Shown piece after piece: positions 1-8,466 of a stretch of 63,237 nt of DNA. A program made the position numbers and the translations under genes. Under the pieces are notes generated by a model. That model saw only the letters and a list, made by a program, of their open reading frames with translations. It had not been told where the DNA came from and did no database searches. Position 1 is the stretch's first letter. Each line of letters starts with the position of its first letter. Source of the stretch: Streptomyces sp. SM10 (GTDB lineage Bacteria > Actinomycetota > Actinomycetes > Streptomycetales > Streptomycetaceae); assembly GCF_002910915.1 (NCBI RefSeq), contig NZ_NEUF01000154.1, positions 1 through 63,237 of the forward strand, in the 5' to 3' direction.

Positions 1-337
1 CGAGGGTGTCGGCGACCCGGCCGCAGACCTCGGCCAGATCGTCCCGGAAGGTGCGCAGCGCGATCACCAGCCGGTCACCGCGCGCCTCGGTCCGGATCAC
101 CGCCAGCGCCCCCGCGGCCTCTTCGAGCGCGGCCCCGACCACCTCGGCCGCGACCTTCGTGCGGGTGGTGTGTGCCGAGGGGGCCGGTGCGAGCGGAAGC
201 AGCAGGCGGGCCTCCGCGAGCCCACCGGTCCCCGGCCGGGCGACGGCGACCGCCGTGCCGCGCGGGCCGGCCTCGTCCAGATGCTCCGGCGGCGCGAAGT
301 GCGGTTCGGGCAGGACCGGCGGGGCGGGTGCGTTCAT
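1..337 (-). CDS. M16 peptidase-like partner subunit (partial, cut by window edge)
   Basis: The reading frame opens with an ATG that overlaps the stop of the upstream M16 peptidase by four bases (ATGA) and runs off the left edge, giving 112 visible residues. I assign it to the M16 fold only tentatively, from its position beside a true M16 gene and an N-terminal half that looks like an M16 beta/alpha domain. The HxxEH zinc motif expected within the first 60 or so residues is absent. M16 peptidases often work as pairs of one zinc-binding and one non-catalytic subunit, and this would be the non-catalytic one. The inferred role is leader or core processing of the peptide encoded at 9409-9582. The missing C-terminus prevents a firmer call. 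Confidence 0.55.
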   Translation of the reverse strand, partial: MNAPAPPVLPEPHFAPPEHLDEAGPRGTAVAVARPGTGGLAEARLLLPLAPAPSAHTTRTKVAAEVVGAALEEAAGALAVIRTEARGDRLVIALRTFRDDLAEVCGRVADTL

Positions 338-1638
338 CGGGCGGCTCCTGACGGCACCGGGCCGGCGGGCAGGCCGGCCGGGACGGGAAGGCTGGTGATC
401 CGGGCGCCCGGACCGTTCGCGTAACGGCCCGCCCACCGGGCCACGTCCTCGTCAGGCACCGCGCGCAGCGCGCCGGGCAGCCCGGCCAGGTGGTGCGGGT
501 CGCCGTGGACGGCCGCGCCGACGGCGAGCCAGGAGGCACGGCTGGTCACGGAGTCCAGTTCCGCGTGCAGGTGCAGCGCGGTCTGCCGGCGGATGACGGC
601 GAGCGGCTCCGCGACCTCGGCCCGTCCGTCGGCGATGCGGCCGAGCAGCCGGCGCAGGCACGCCTCCGCCTCGTCGGGCGAGGCGTCCGCCGGGTGCGGG
701 AAGTCGACGGAGAACAGGGTGTCGTGGGCGACGTCGAAGGGGTTGCCGGTGCGGCTCACCCGGGCCCGGAACTCCCCCCAGGTGCGGTCGGCGGGGGTGT
801 GGCAGTCGCAGCGGTCCCCTTGTGTCTCCACGAGTTCGCTGAGCAGCACCGTCGCCAGGTGGCCCGAAGGGTCGGCCGAGGGGGAGGGGCTGCGGAAGCC
901 GCAGACGGTACGGCCCGCCGGGGCCACCCGGTCGGCGCGTTCCCGACGCCGCGGAGCGGTCGACGGCCCCTCCTCGACGGGGGCCCGGCGCCAGGTGGGC
1001 CGGGCGGGCAGCGTGCCCAGCGTCCGGGCGACGAGCTCCCGCGCCCGGTCCGGGTCGAAGTCGCCGGCCAGCACCAGATGGACGTTCTCCGGGGCGTACG
1101 AGCGGTCGAAGAAGGCACTGAGCGTGTCGGGGTCCAGCCCGCCCAGCGCCTCGGCGTCACCGTAACCGTTGTGCCGGTTCTCCCACGAGTCGTGCAGCAG
1201 GTCCGGCAGGTCGAACAGGACCAGCCCGCCGTGCGGCCGCTGGAGGATGTTGCGGCGGATCTCGGCCAGCACCACGTCCTTCTGCGCGGCGACGTGGGCC
1301 GCGGACAGGTCGGGATCGGCCAGCCGGTCGTGCTCGATGCGCAGCCCGATCTCCAGCCCGTCCGCAGGCAGCACCGAGGTGAACTGGGTGTAGTCGGCGG
1401 CCGTCCGCGCGTTCATGGTGCCGCCCATCGCGAGAACTGCGTCGGTCAGCGGGCGGCTGCTGGACGCGCCCTGGACCAGGACGTGTTCGAGGAGGTGCGC
1501 GGCGCCCGCGACCGGCTCGTTGCGGAAGCCGGTGCCCACGTGCAGGCAGACCGCGACGACGTGGGTGCCGGGCAGTGGCTCCAGCAGGACCCGCAACCCG
1601 TTGTCGAGCCGCAGGGGCCCGGGTATCGGTCCGGTCAT
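334..1638 (-). CDS. M16 (insulinase/pitrilysin) family zinc metallopeptidase
   Basis: This 434-residue protein has the inverted zinc motif HLLEH at residues 48-52, preceded by the usual N-terminal pattern of an 'LDNGLRV' strand and a G-x-G-x-x-x-E segment. The start is the ATG at 1638, which overlaps the GNAT stop (ATGA); an upstream in-frame ATG would lie inside the GNAT gene. M16B enzymes of about 430 residues usually pair with a related subunit, and one follows directly. In RiPP pathways M16 enzymes can remove leader peptides (PQQ is the classical case), so leader proteolysis is the likely role here. That substrate is inferred from context. Confidence 0.85.
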   Translation of the reverse strand: MTGPIPGPLRLDNGLRVLLEPLPGTHVVAVCLHVGTGFRNEPVAGAAHLLEHVLVQGASSSRPLTDAVLAMGGTMNARTAADYTQFTSVLPADGLEIGLRIEHDRLADPDLSAAHVAAQKDVVLAEIRRNILQRPHGGLVLFDLPDLLHDSWENRHNGYGDAEALGGLDPDTLSAFFDRSYAPENVHLVLAGDFDPDRARELVARTLGTLPARPTWRRAPVEEGPSTAPRRRERADRVAPAGRTVCGFRSPSPSADPSGHLATVLLSELVETQGDRCDCHTPADRTWGEFRARVSRTGNPFDVAHDTLFSVDFPHPADASPDEAEACLRRLLGRIADGRAEVAEPLAVIRRQTALHLHAELDSVTSRASWLAVGAAVHGDPHHLAGLPGALRAVPDEDVARWAGRYANGPGARITSLPVPAGLPAGPVPSGAAR

Positions 1639-2159
1639 CGCGGCTCCTCCCCGCGCAGAGCGGCGTACAGCACCTGGTCGTGCCAGGCGCCGGCCCGCCA
1701 CTGGGCCCGGCGCAGGACGCCCTCACGGACGAACCCGGACTTTTCCAGGGCGCGTTGTTCGGCGATGTTGGCGTGGTCGGTCCACGCCTGGACGCGCTCG
1801 GCGCGCGTGTGGCCGAAGAGGTACGCCAGAAGCCGGCGCTGGGCCTCGGTGCCGATGCCCCGCCCGCGCATCGAGGGGAACAGCCCGATGCCCACCGTCC
1901 AGCAGGACGACGTGTCCGGCCGTCCCCAGGAAGAGCGGAACCACTCGATCCGTCCCGCCGTCTCCCCGTCGGCCGCCACGCTCAGCATGCCTCCGTCGGG
2001 GCCCAGCAGCCCGTCCTCGGGGAGCCGGCGGCGCAGCCCGACGGCCGGGGTGAAGCCGAACCACTGGTAGGGGCCGGTCCCCTCCTCGGTGGCGAACTCC
2101 CGCTCGAAGAGGCCGAGGTCGGCGTCGGTGACGGGCCGGAGGCAGACTTCATGGGTCAC
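1635..2159 (-). CDS. GNAT family N-acetyltransferase
   Basis: The 174-residue product has the layout of a RimJ/RimL-type GNAT. Its acetyl-CoA pyrophosphate loop is 'RGRGIGTEAQR' around residues 96-106, followed by a C-terminal helix-strand ending in an 'ALEKSGFVREG' element typical of this subfamily. The GTG start overlaps the stop of the AAC(3)-like gene by four bases. Position inside the YcaO/TfuA operon suggests that it acetylates an amino group on the mature peptide, for tailoring or self-protection. The substrate cannot be read from the sequence. Confidence 0.85.
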   Translation of the reverse strand: MTHEVCLRPVTDADLGLFEREFATEEGTGPYQWFGFTPAVGLRRRLPEDGLLGPDGGMLSVAADGETAGRIEWFRSSWGRPDTSSCWTVGIGLFPSMRGRGIGTEAQRRLLAYLFGHTRAERVQAWTDHANIAEQRALEKSGFVREGVLRRAQWRAGAWHDQVLYAALRGEEPR

Positions 2160-3109
2160 GTGGTGCTCCTGGTGGTGGGTGTTTCCTCGTACACGCGCTC
2201 CTCGTACACGCGCTCCTCGTCGGCCCGGTCCGCGAGCAGCACGGGGAGGGGGCCGTCCGCGTCGACGACGTCGCGCCAGCCGGGCGGCGCGACCCCGCGC
2301 CGCAGGTCGCGGTGGGCGAGCATGCGGCGCGCCGCGAAGCGCACCAGCGGCCGGACCGGCACCGCACGGCAGACCGCGTCGCCGACGCGCACCGCGCGCA
2401 CCGGACCGCCGGCCTCTTCGTACGCCGCCCCGACCGCCGGGAAGTCGCCCTCCCAGACGAGGAGTTCAGGTACGTCATACCAGTCGGTCGCGCCGTCCGC
2501 CCCGGCGCGGGGCAGCGCCCAGCGGCCGGCTCTGCGTCCCGGGTAGGCGACCTGGTACTCGGCGAGGTGCAGGGCGGTGCAGCGGTCCCACCCCGTCCCC
2601 AGCATCAGGACGGTCGCGTCGAGGTCCCACAGGCGGCCCAGCGGGCCCTGCGCGGAGAACCGCCAGGCGTCGGGATGGCTGCCGACGACGGTGGCGGCGA
2701 GCGGCCCCTCGGCCGCGAACGACACGTGCGGGTGCGAGGACCGCAGGGCGCCCGGCAGCGACCGCACCAGGTCCGGCACCGCGCCGACGGTCCGCGCCAC
2801 CGGAGTGCGCAGCGGGTCGTACACGGGCATCTCGGCGGCCACGCCGGAGTGCGGGGCCAGGTCGCGGCGGAGCCAGGTCGAGGGGTGGCAGAGCTGCGGG
2901 GTGAAGGCGGGCACCACGAGGGTGCCGTCCGGCCCGAGGGCGTCCCGCAGGGCGAGGTGGACGGTCTGCGCGCCGCCGGCCACGTAGCCGAAGGAGCGCA
3001 GCGACGTGTGGACCAGGACCACGCTTCCGGGACCGACGCCGAGGGTCCGCAGTCCCCGGGCGATACCGCCGCGCGTCACGACCGGGCGGGCCGGCCCCGG
3101 GCCGGTCAC
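2156..3109 (-). CDS. AAC(3)-fold (antibiotic_NAT family) acetyltransferase
   Basis: The 317-residue protein has the hallmarks of the aminoglycoside 3-N-acetyltransferase fold: an early 'LVHTSLRSFG' strand-turn, a central 'RSSHPHVSFAAEG' segment carrying the catalytic-type His-Pro, and 'DLDATVLMLG' followed by 'TALHLAEY'. A GTG start at 3109 gives a four-base overlap with the S9 peptidase stop; the adjacent GTG at 3112 is an alternative. The family includes true aminoglycoside-resistance enzymes and many acyltransferases of unknown substrate. Here the gene sits in the middle of a RiPP operon, so acylation of the peptide product is more likely than aminoglycoside resistance. The C-terminal tail carries a duplicated ERVYE motif. 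Confidence 0.85.
   Translation of the reverse strand: MTGPGPARPVVTRGGIARGLRTLGVGPGSVVLVHTSLRSFGYVAGGAQTVHLALRDALGPDGTLVVPAFTPQLCHPSTWLRRDLAPHSGVAAEMPVYDPLRTPVARTVGAVPDLVRSLPGALRSSHPHVSFAAEGPLAATVVGSHPDAWRFSAQGPLGRLWDLDATVLMLGTGWDRCTALHLAEYQVAYPGRRAGRWALPRAGADGATDWYDVPELLVWEGDFPAVGAAYEEAGGPVRAVRVGDAVCRAVPVRPLVRFAARRMLAHRDLRRGVAPPGWRDVVDADGPLPVLLADRADEERVYEERVYEETPTTRSTT
2185..2220 (-). repeat. 15-bp tandem repeat at the 3' end of the AAC(3)-like gene
   Basis: The unit cctcgtacacgcgct occurs twice in perfect tandem, followed by a six-base partial copy. In the minus-strand frame it encodes ERVYE twice. The repeat is in frame and lies at the extreme C-terminus, so it probably changes tail length without affecting the fold. 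Confidence 0.9.
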
Positions 3110-5097
3110 CACCGGCCCTCCCCCGCGTCGGTCCCGGCGTCCGTCCGCGCGTCCGTCCCGTCGCCGGGCGGCCGGAACTCGTCGGCGCAGGCGGTCAGCG
3201 CCCACCGGTACCAGGCGCGGATGTTGCCCGGCCGGCTCAGCGGGTGGGCCTCCGTCGGGAAGAACGCCACCTCGCTGCGGGCGCCCTCGCTGAGCAGCGA
3301 CCGGTGGGCGCGCAGGGTCTCGGTGGGCGGCACCAGTCCGTCGTGGACGCCGTGCGAGAGCAGCACCCGGGTGCCGGGAAGCACCGGGCGGCGGGGAAGG
3401 CTCTGCGCGAGGTAGTCGGCCTCGCGCGCCATCAGGTCGCCGTACTCGCGCACCCACTGCCAGCCGACGTCGCTGCCGGCGGCCACCTGGACGAAGTCGA
3501 GCGGCGCGGCGTGCGCCGCCACCAGCCGGGGGCGCAGTTCCGCCGCCGTGGCCAGCGCCAGATAGCCGCCGAAGCTGCCTCCCATCAGGGCGAGGTCGGT
3601 GGCCTCCAGGCCGGCCTCGGCCCGGAGCATGCGGACCTGTTCGGCGGCGGCCGCGGCGATGCCGGTTCGCCAGGCGCGCCAGCCCGCGCCGACGGCGGCC
3701 GAGTATCCGAGGCTCATGGGCGGTTCGACCAGGGCCACCGCGTAGCCGTGCGCGACGAACGGCCAGGGGTTCCACCGCCAGGACCACTCCGTCCAGCTCT
3801 TGAAGGGGCCGCCGTGGAAGAAGACCACGGTGCCCCGCGCCGGCCGGTCGTCGGGCAGACAGAGCCAGCTCGCCAGCGGACCGCCCACGTCCTTCACCCG
3901 CTGGGTGCGGTGGGCCGCCCGGCCCGGCAGCGCCGGCAGCCGGGTCGTCTCCACCCGTTCGGCGTCCCCCGTGCGCAGGTCCACGACGTCGAGGGCCGGC
4001 GGCACGTCCGGCGCGGAGACCAGCACGGCCGCCGACCCGTCCTGTACCCGCAGGTGGAGGACGGAGCCCCGGACCGGCACGGACGTCCAGCCGCCGCCGT
4101 CCGGGTCGTGCACGTGGACGGACCGGCGCGGACCGTCCTCGGCCGTGCAGACGAGCCGACCGGAGCGGGTCCAGCCGGCCGGCCGCTGCCACAGACCGTC
4201 CGGCGCGGGCAGCCTCCGCAACTCGCCCGTGTCGCCGTCCAGCACGCAGGCGATCTGCGCGGGCGGCTCGCCGCCGGACGGGACCGTGGTGCCCAGGTAG
4301 GCGACGGAGCGGGCGCGAGGGTGTTGGACCGGATAGCACAGGTCCAGCCCCTCGAAATCGAGCGGACGCCCGTGCGGCGGCCCCACCCCGTCGACGGTGA
4401 CCGCGAGCAGTGAGAAGCGGCGCACCCCGCCGGGCGACTGCGCGCACATCCCGAGCAGCAGCGTCCCGGACCCGGCCCAGGCCACTTCGCCGGTGAGCTG
4501 CCGGCCCGCCGGCACGTCGATCGGCACCTCGCGCGGCTCCTCCTCGACGCCGGTCGCCAGCAGCAGGACGCGCCAGGCGTCGAGGGGGCGGCGGGCGGCG
4601 CCGAGGGAGAGGTCAGAACCGTCGGACCAGACCGCGTCGGATCCGGCGAACAGGCCGCGCGGATGGCGGGCGGAGGCGTCGGCGACGCCGACGACGCAGG
4701 CCACGTCGGCGGTCCCGGGCCGGTCGGCGAGGCCCAGCACGCGCCCGGAGGTGTGGTGCAGCACCCGCTCCGGCCCTTCGGCACGGCGCAGCACGACGCT
4801 CTGTCCCTGCCGGCGCCGTACGCACACGAATCCGCCCGGCACCCGGACCGCCTCGTCGGCGTACGGCATCGTCCACACAGGGCGCCAGGCGCGTGCGGCG
4901 TCCCGCGCGTAGCAGACCAGGGTGGGGACCAGTGCGTTGTCCGGGACCGGCGCCGAGACGCCGAGCAGCACCTCGTCGCCGCCGAACGCGGCGACCTGTC
5001 CAGCCCGCGGTTCGAGGACCAGTTCCTCCACGTACCGCATGGCCGTCCCGAAGGGGGTCTCCCCGGCGGGGACCCTCTCGGCGGTGGGGGCGCTCAT
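3106..5097 (-). CDS. S9 family prolyl-oligopeptidase-like serine peptidase
   Basis: The 663-residue protein has an N-terminal beta-propeller-like region (about residues 20-420) and a C-terminal alpha/beta-hydrolase domain. The nucleophile elbow is 'GGSFGG' with Ser508, the acid lies in 'SHGVHDGLVPP', and the His is in 'TEAHPLSRPGN'. An oxyanion-type 'FFHGGPFKSW' precedes them. The ATG at 5097 shares one base with the TfuA stop (TGATG). S9 enzymes cleave short peptides after Pro or small residues, so this one could trim the modified peptide after leader removal or act in self-protection. No signal peptide is visible, so it is probably cytoplasmic. Confidence 0.88.
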   Translation of the reverse strand: MSAPTAERVPAGETPFGTAMRYVEELVLEPRAGQVAAFGGDEVLLGVSAPVPDNALVPTLVCYARDAARAWRPVWTMPYADEAVRVPGGFVCVRRRQGQSVVLRRAEGPERVLHHTSGRVLGLADRPGTADVACVVGVADASARHPRGLFAGSDAVWSDGSDLSLGAARRPLDAWRVLLLATGVEEEPREVPIDVPAGRQLTGEVAWAGSGTLLLGMCAQSPGGVRRFSLLAVTVDGVGPPHGRPLDFEGLDLCYPVQHPRARSVAYLGTTVPSGGEPPAQIACVLDGDTGELRRLPAPDGLWQRPAGWTRSGRLVCTAEDGPRRSVHVHDPDGGGWTSVPVRGSVLHLRVQDGSAAVLVSAPDVPPALDVVDLRTGDAERVETTRLPALPGRAAHRTQRVKDVGGPLASWLCLPDDRPARGTVVFFHGGPFKSWTEWSWRWNPWPFVAHGYAVALVEPPMSLGYSAAVGAGWRAWRTGIAAAAAEQVRMLRAEAGLEATDLALMGGSFGGYLALATAAELRPRLVAAHAAPLDFVQVAAGSDVGWQWVREYGDLMAREADYLAQSLPRRPVLPGTRVLLSHGVHDGLVPPTETLRAHRSLLSEGARSEVAFFPTEAHPLSRPGNIRAWYRWALTACADEFRPPGDGTDARTDAGTDAGEGRW

Positions 5098-6365
5098 CAG
5101 GCCGCCGTCCTGGCGAGGCGGTCGACCAGTTCCAGATCGAAGACCCGGGCCAGCCGGGCGGCCTCGGTCCCGTCCCGGAACCCGCGCTCCAGGACGCACA
5201 GCCGGTACTCGTGGTCGTCGCGCGCCTGCCACAGGTCGCGCAGCACCCGGTGGCAGCGCTCGGTGGGCACGGGCGGGCTGCCCGCCGGCGGCAGCAGGCG
5301 CAGGCACCACTGCTCGACCTCTGCGGTCGAACCGTCGGCCAACGCCTCGGGCGGCAGGTCGTGGTAGACCAGTCGGCCCGGCGGCAGCCGGAAGGTGCGG
5401 GCCAGCAGCCGCTCGTCCGCCGTCCAGCCGACGGTGGCCGCCGTCGACCGGGCCAGCAGGGCTTCGGGGCGCGGGGCCGGCGGGAAGCCCGCGGCGGCCA
5501 GCACCCGCCCGGCGTCCGCACCCGGTCCGGGACCGGTGGCGGCCAGCCGCAGGGCGTAGGCGAGGTGCCGATCGGGGAAGTCGGCCGCGAACAACTGCAG
5601 GCAGGCCAGCGCGATCCGGGCCGTCACGCGGGAGCCGGACGTCAGCGGCCGGTGGTCGAACTCCCCCTCACGGCCGTACGAGCTGCGCCAGACGGACGCC
5701 GCAGGGACGGAGACGGCCTCGGGGGCGTCGCCGGCGGCCAGCGCGAGCAGGGCGTCCTGCTTCTTCACGTCACCGTGGACGTCGATCTCGGCGAGCACCG
5801 CCGCCACCGCCTCGCGTGCGTCCCCCGCCCGGTGCAGCAGCGCACGGGGAGAACGCTCGGTGAAGTGCAGTGCCGCCGCCGCCCGTTCGGCCTCCGCCGC
5901 GGCCCGCTCGTCCAGCTTCCCGGCGGCCAGGAGTGTTCCCGCCGCGTGCCGCACCGCGACCAGCGGCAGGGTCAGCCCGCGCGCGGCCGTACCGTCCTCC
6001 TCGCCGTCGTCCACGTGCAGCAGCGCGACGTCGGAGTCCGCGACGAGCCGCCCGTCGCGCGCCTGCTCGTAGACGTGGCCGATGCCCCGCATGCCGAAGC
6101 CGTCCAGCTCCGCGGCGCGGAGCGCGCCCAGGCTGGCAGCGCCGGTGACGTGCACCCCGCGGGCGAGCTGGGCCAGGATCTCCTTGTGCCTGATCGGGGC
6201 GAAGTGCTGGTAGACGCCGTCCACGATCAGGATCCGGTCTCCGGGGCGCGCGTCGAGCGCGTACAGGTCGCCGTGCCGGACCGGCGGCAGATAGGTGCAC
6301 CCGTGGTCGGGGCGTTCGGACGGGGGCAGCGTCGGGCCCACGAACGCGAAGCGGCGGGACGTCAC
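5097..6365 (-). CDS. TfuA-like protein, probable YcaO partner for peptide thioamidation
   Basis: The first 200 residues of this 422-residue protein match the TfuA core: 'FVGPTLP' at the start, 'ILIVDG' ending at 50, 'RHKEIL' at 59-64, and 'GAASLGALRAAEL' at 75-87 followed by 'GFGMRGIGHVYE'. The remaining 220 residues are an extension I cannot assign. The GTG start overlaps the YcaO stop (GTGA). TfuA proteins are known to act with YcaO in backbone thioamide formation, probably by delivering or activating sulfur, as in thioviridamide-type peptides and methyl-coenzyme M reductase. The adjacent overlapping YcaO gene supports that role, with the peptide at 9409-9582 as the expected substrate. Confidence 0.9.
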   Translation of the reverse strand: MTSRRFAFVGPTLPPSERPDHGCTYLPPVRHGDLYALDARPGDRILIVDGVYQHFAPIRHKEILAQLARGVHVTGAASLGALRAAELDGFGMRGIGHVYEQARDGRLVADSDVALLHVDDGEEDGTAARGLTLPLVAVRHAAGTLLAAGKLDERAAAEAERAAAALHFTERSPRALLHRAGDAREAVAAVLAEIDVHGDVKKQDALLALAAGDAPEAVSVPAASVWRSSYGREGEFDHRPLTSGSRVTARIALACLQLFAADFPDRHLAYALRLAATGPGPGADAGRVLAAAGFPPAPRPEALLARSTAATVGWTADERLLARTFRLPPGRLVYHDLPPEALADGSTAEVEQWCLRLLPPAGSPPVPTERCHRVLRDLWQARDDHEYRLCVLERGFRDGTEAARLARVFDLELVDRLARTAA

Positions 6366-7543
6366 ACAAAACTCCTGCTCGTGAGTTCCTGCGGGCGCGG
6401 ATGCTCCAGGGTCAGGCCGAGGCCGGGGGCGAAGACCTGGACCACGGGTGGCCAGGGCGCCTCCGGCGGGGTCAGGTCCACGGCGAGCACGGGCCTGCCG
6501 GTGGTCGCTCGGACCGCCTCCACCACGCCGTCCAGGACCTCGTCCAGCGGCCGCGGGGGCGGTTCGTCGAGCGGCAGCGCCTCCGGTTCACCGGTCGGTC
6601 TCAGCGGTGGCCGGGTGGCGGGCCCGGACCGGCGGAAGGTCCAGTCGGGGATGTCGTCGCGGGCGCCGCTGATGGTGGAGCCACGGCTCTGCACCGCCTC
6701 CATCAGGGCCCGTTCGGCCGCGATGGCGGCCACGGTGTGGCAGCCGGAGCCGCCGAAGACCTGCCACATCTCCGGCTGGATCAGCCAGCAGGTGTACGTC
6801 CACGTGCCAGGTACGGACTCGATCCGCTCCAGCACGATCTCGGCGCCGGTCGCCCGCACCCGCTCCACCACCGGGCCGAGCCGGTCCCCCAGCCCGTCCG
6901 GGTCCACCCGGACCGCGCCGCCCGGTGCGAGCCGGGCGAGGGAGTCGCGCTCGACCAGTTCCAGCAGCCCGTGCAGGGCCGCCTCCACGTGGTCGTTGCC
7001 GCCCGCCAGCCCGTTGGTGGTGGTCACGAACAGCGGCGGCTGCCAGCCGTCCGCCGCCCAGCCGCGCAGGCCGACGGCAGCCGCCGGCACCGGGGCCGCC
7101 CGGCCGGACACCAGATCCCAGCCCTCGGTCCACTCCAGCGCCGTCCGGTCGTCCGCCAACGAGACCGGGTGCAGGGACATTTCGCGTACGCCGTAGCCGG
7201 GATCGACCCCGGTCGCCGGGCCGCGGTGGACGACCGACGGGCGTACCTCCTCCGCCGCCGCCACCTCCAGTGACTCCACGACCGCGGAGATACGCGCGGC
7301 GCAGTGCGTGAGGCCCTTGCCCGCGCTCGCCACCAGGGTCGCCGCCGCCGGCCGGATCGCCGACCACACCGGGACCCCGAGCACGTCGAGGTCGGTGAGA
7401 TCGGCGACCCGCGTCACCCCGCGCCCGGGGAGCAGGGGGGCGAGCCGCGCCCACGTCTCCTCCGGTTCGACGCCGCGCAGCGTCCCGCGGGTGGTGACCG
7501 GCGGTGCCCCGCCGGTCATCCAGGGAGCGTGCGCAGGGCTCAC
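6362..7543 (-). CDS. YcaO-domain ATP-dependent peptide-backbone modifying enzyme
   Basis: The 393-residue protein contains the YcaO nucleotide-binding signature in order: 'SAGKG' at 73-77 followed by glutamates near 90-99, then 'NGLAGGN' from 177 with 'EAALHGLLELVERDS' to 201, and 'ALMEAVQSR' further on. YcaO enzymes phosphorylate a backbone amide and promote attack by Cys/Ser/Thr side chains (azolines), sulfur (thioamides) or amines. No E1-like or ocin-ThiF cyclodehydratase partner is present, but a TfuA gene follows directly, which points to thioamidation. The GTG start at 7543 overlaps the JmjC stop (GTGA). Confidence 0.93.
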   Translation of the reverse strand: MSPAHAPWMTGGAPPVTTRGTLRGVEPEETWARLAPLLPGRGVTRVADLTDLDVLGVPVWSAIRPAAATLVASAGKGLTHCAARISAVVESLEVAAAEEVRPSVVHRGPATGVDPGYGVREMSLHPVSLADDRTALEWTEGWDLVSGRAAPVPAAAVGLRGWAADGWQPPLFVTTTNGLAGGNDHVEAALHGLLELVERDSLARLAPGGAVRVDPDGLGDRLGPVVERVRATGAEIVLERIESVPGTWTYTCWLIQPEMWQVFGGSGCHTVAAIAAERALMEAVQSRGSTISGARDDIPDWTFRRSGPATRPPLRPTGEPEALPLDEPPPRPLDEVLDGVVEAVRATTGRPVLAVDLTPPEAPWPPVVQVFAPGLGLTLEHPRPQELTSRSFV

Positions 7544-8466
7544 CTGTGTTCCCTGCGCAGCTTCACCGCCGCGTCGCGCACGCGCCGCTCGTCGGCCTCC
7601 GCGAGATGGCCCAGCAGTGCCTTGCGGACCGTCTCGACTCGCTCGTCGAGGCTCCGGGTGTGGTGGTCGCGCTCGATCTCGGCGAAGGCTTCACTGCCCA
7701 TGAAGGACGCCAGGAAGACACTGGCGAGGTTCTCCGCTGTGGGCTCCTCGACGGTGATCGCGATGTGGATCGAGTTGCCCTCCCGCGCCGTCGCGCAGTG
7801 CGGGGTGCCGTGCGGCATGTAGAGCACGTCGCCGGGGCGCAGCGTGGTCTCGATCCGCTGGTCGTCGGCGATCACGCCCTCGTGCAGCACGGAGTCGCTG
7901 GTGGATCCGGGGTGGATCCGGCCGAACGTCCAGTCCTTGACCCCGGCGATCTGGAGGACGAAGACGTGCGCGCCGTCGTAGTGCGCCTGCATCGCCGTCT
8001 TGCCGGGCGGGCTGAGGAAGACGAAGGACTCCAGGCCGCCGCTGAAGTGCGGCTCCATGCCCTTGACCAGCGCCCGGATCCGGGGGTGCCAGTGCTCGGC
8101 CTGGTTGAACTTGAACGTCCCGCCCGCCTCGAAGTCGCTGCGGATCTGCTCCTCGCGGACGTAGCCCGGCAGTTCGTGCCCCACCACGCTCCGCTTGGTG
8201 GTCATGTCGCTGATCGCGGTGCGGACGCCCTCGTTGAAGGCGGTGAAGTACGGCCGCGAGAGCATCCCGCACTCGACCTCGTCCCACATCTCCCGCTCGG
8301 TGATCAGGCCGGTGAGGTCGTGCGGGGCGCGCAGCACCACGGGCTGGTTGGCCCAGTGGTCCCGGAAGAAGGCGTCGGTGTCGCCGACCAGGTGCTCCAG
8401 CAGGGTGGGGGTCCCGGCGGGGGCCTCCTCGGTCCGCGGGGCGGGGACCGGTGCCGTCGTCGTCAT
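7540..8466 (-). CDS. JmjC/cupin-type putative Fe(II)/2-oxoglutarate oxygenase (second copy)
   Basis: The 308-residue protein has a cupin core with metal ligands readable as His162 and Asp164 ('AHYDGAHVF') and a distal His223 ('MPHGTPHCA'). This is the HxD...H facial triad of JmjC hydroxylases of the ROXA/Cupin_4 type. The C-terminal 90 residues are helical and charged, as in that group. It is a distant paralogue of the next gene upstream (8466-9332), sharing the order of motifs ('FNQAEHWHP' against 'LNQVADWHRP') but little identity. It is expected to hydroxylate a side chain of a peptide or protein; the precursor at 9409-9582 is the natural candidate. The ATG shares a base with the upstream stop. 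Confidence 0.85.
   Translation of the reverse strand: MTTTAPVPAPRTEEAPAGTPTLLEHLVGDTDAFFRDHWANQPVVLRAPHDLTGLITEREMWDEVECGMLSRPYFTAFNEGVRTAISDMTTKRSVVGHELPGYVREEQIRSDFEAGGTFKFNQAEHWHPRIRALVKGMEPHFSGGLESFVFLSPPGKTAMQAHYDGAHVFVLQIAGVKDWTFGRIHPGSTSDSVLHEGVIADDQRIETTLRPGDVLYMPHGTPHCATAREGNSIHIAITVEEPTAENLASVFLASFMGSEAFAEIERDHHTRSLDERVETVRKALLGHLAEADERRVRDAAVKLRREHR

Noticed and set aside
490..2070. Plus-strand frames opposite the M16 and GNAT genes
   Set aside because: Antisense shadows; the minus strand carries clear motifs and coupled starts.
2156..3109. Annotation of the AAC(3)-fold gene as an aminoglycoside-resistance gene
   Set aside because: The family match is real, but the operon context argues for peptide acylation. 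Resistance cannot be claimed from sequence alone.
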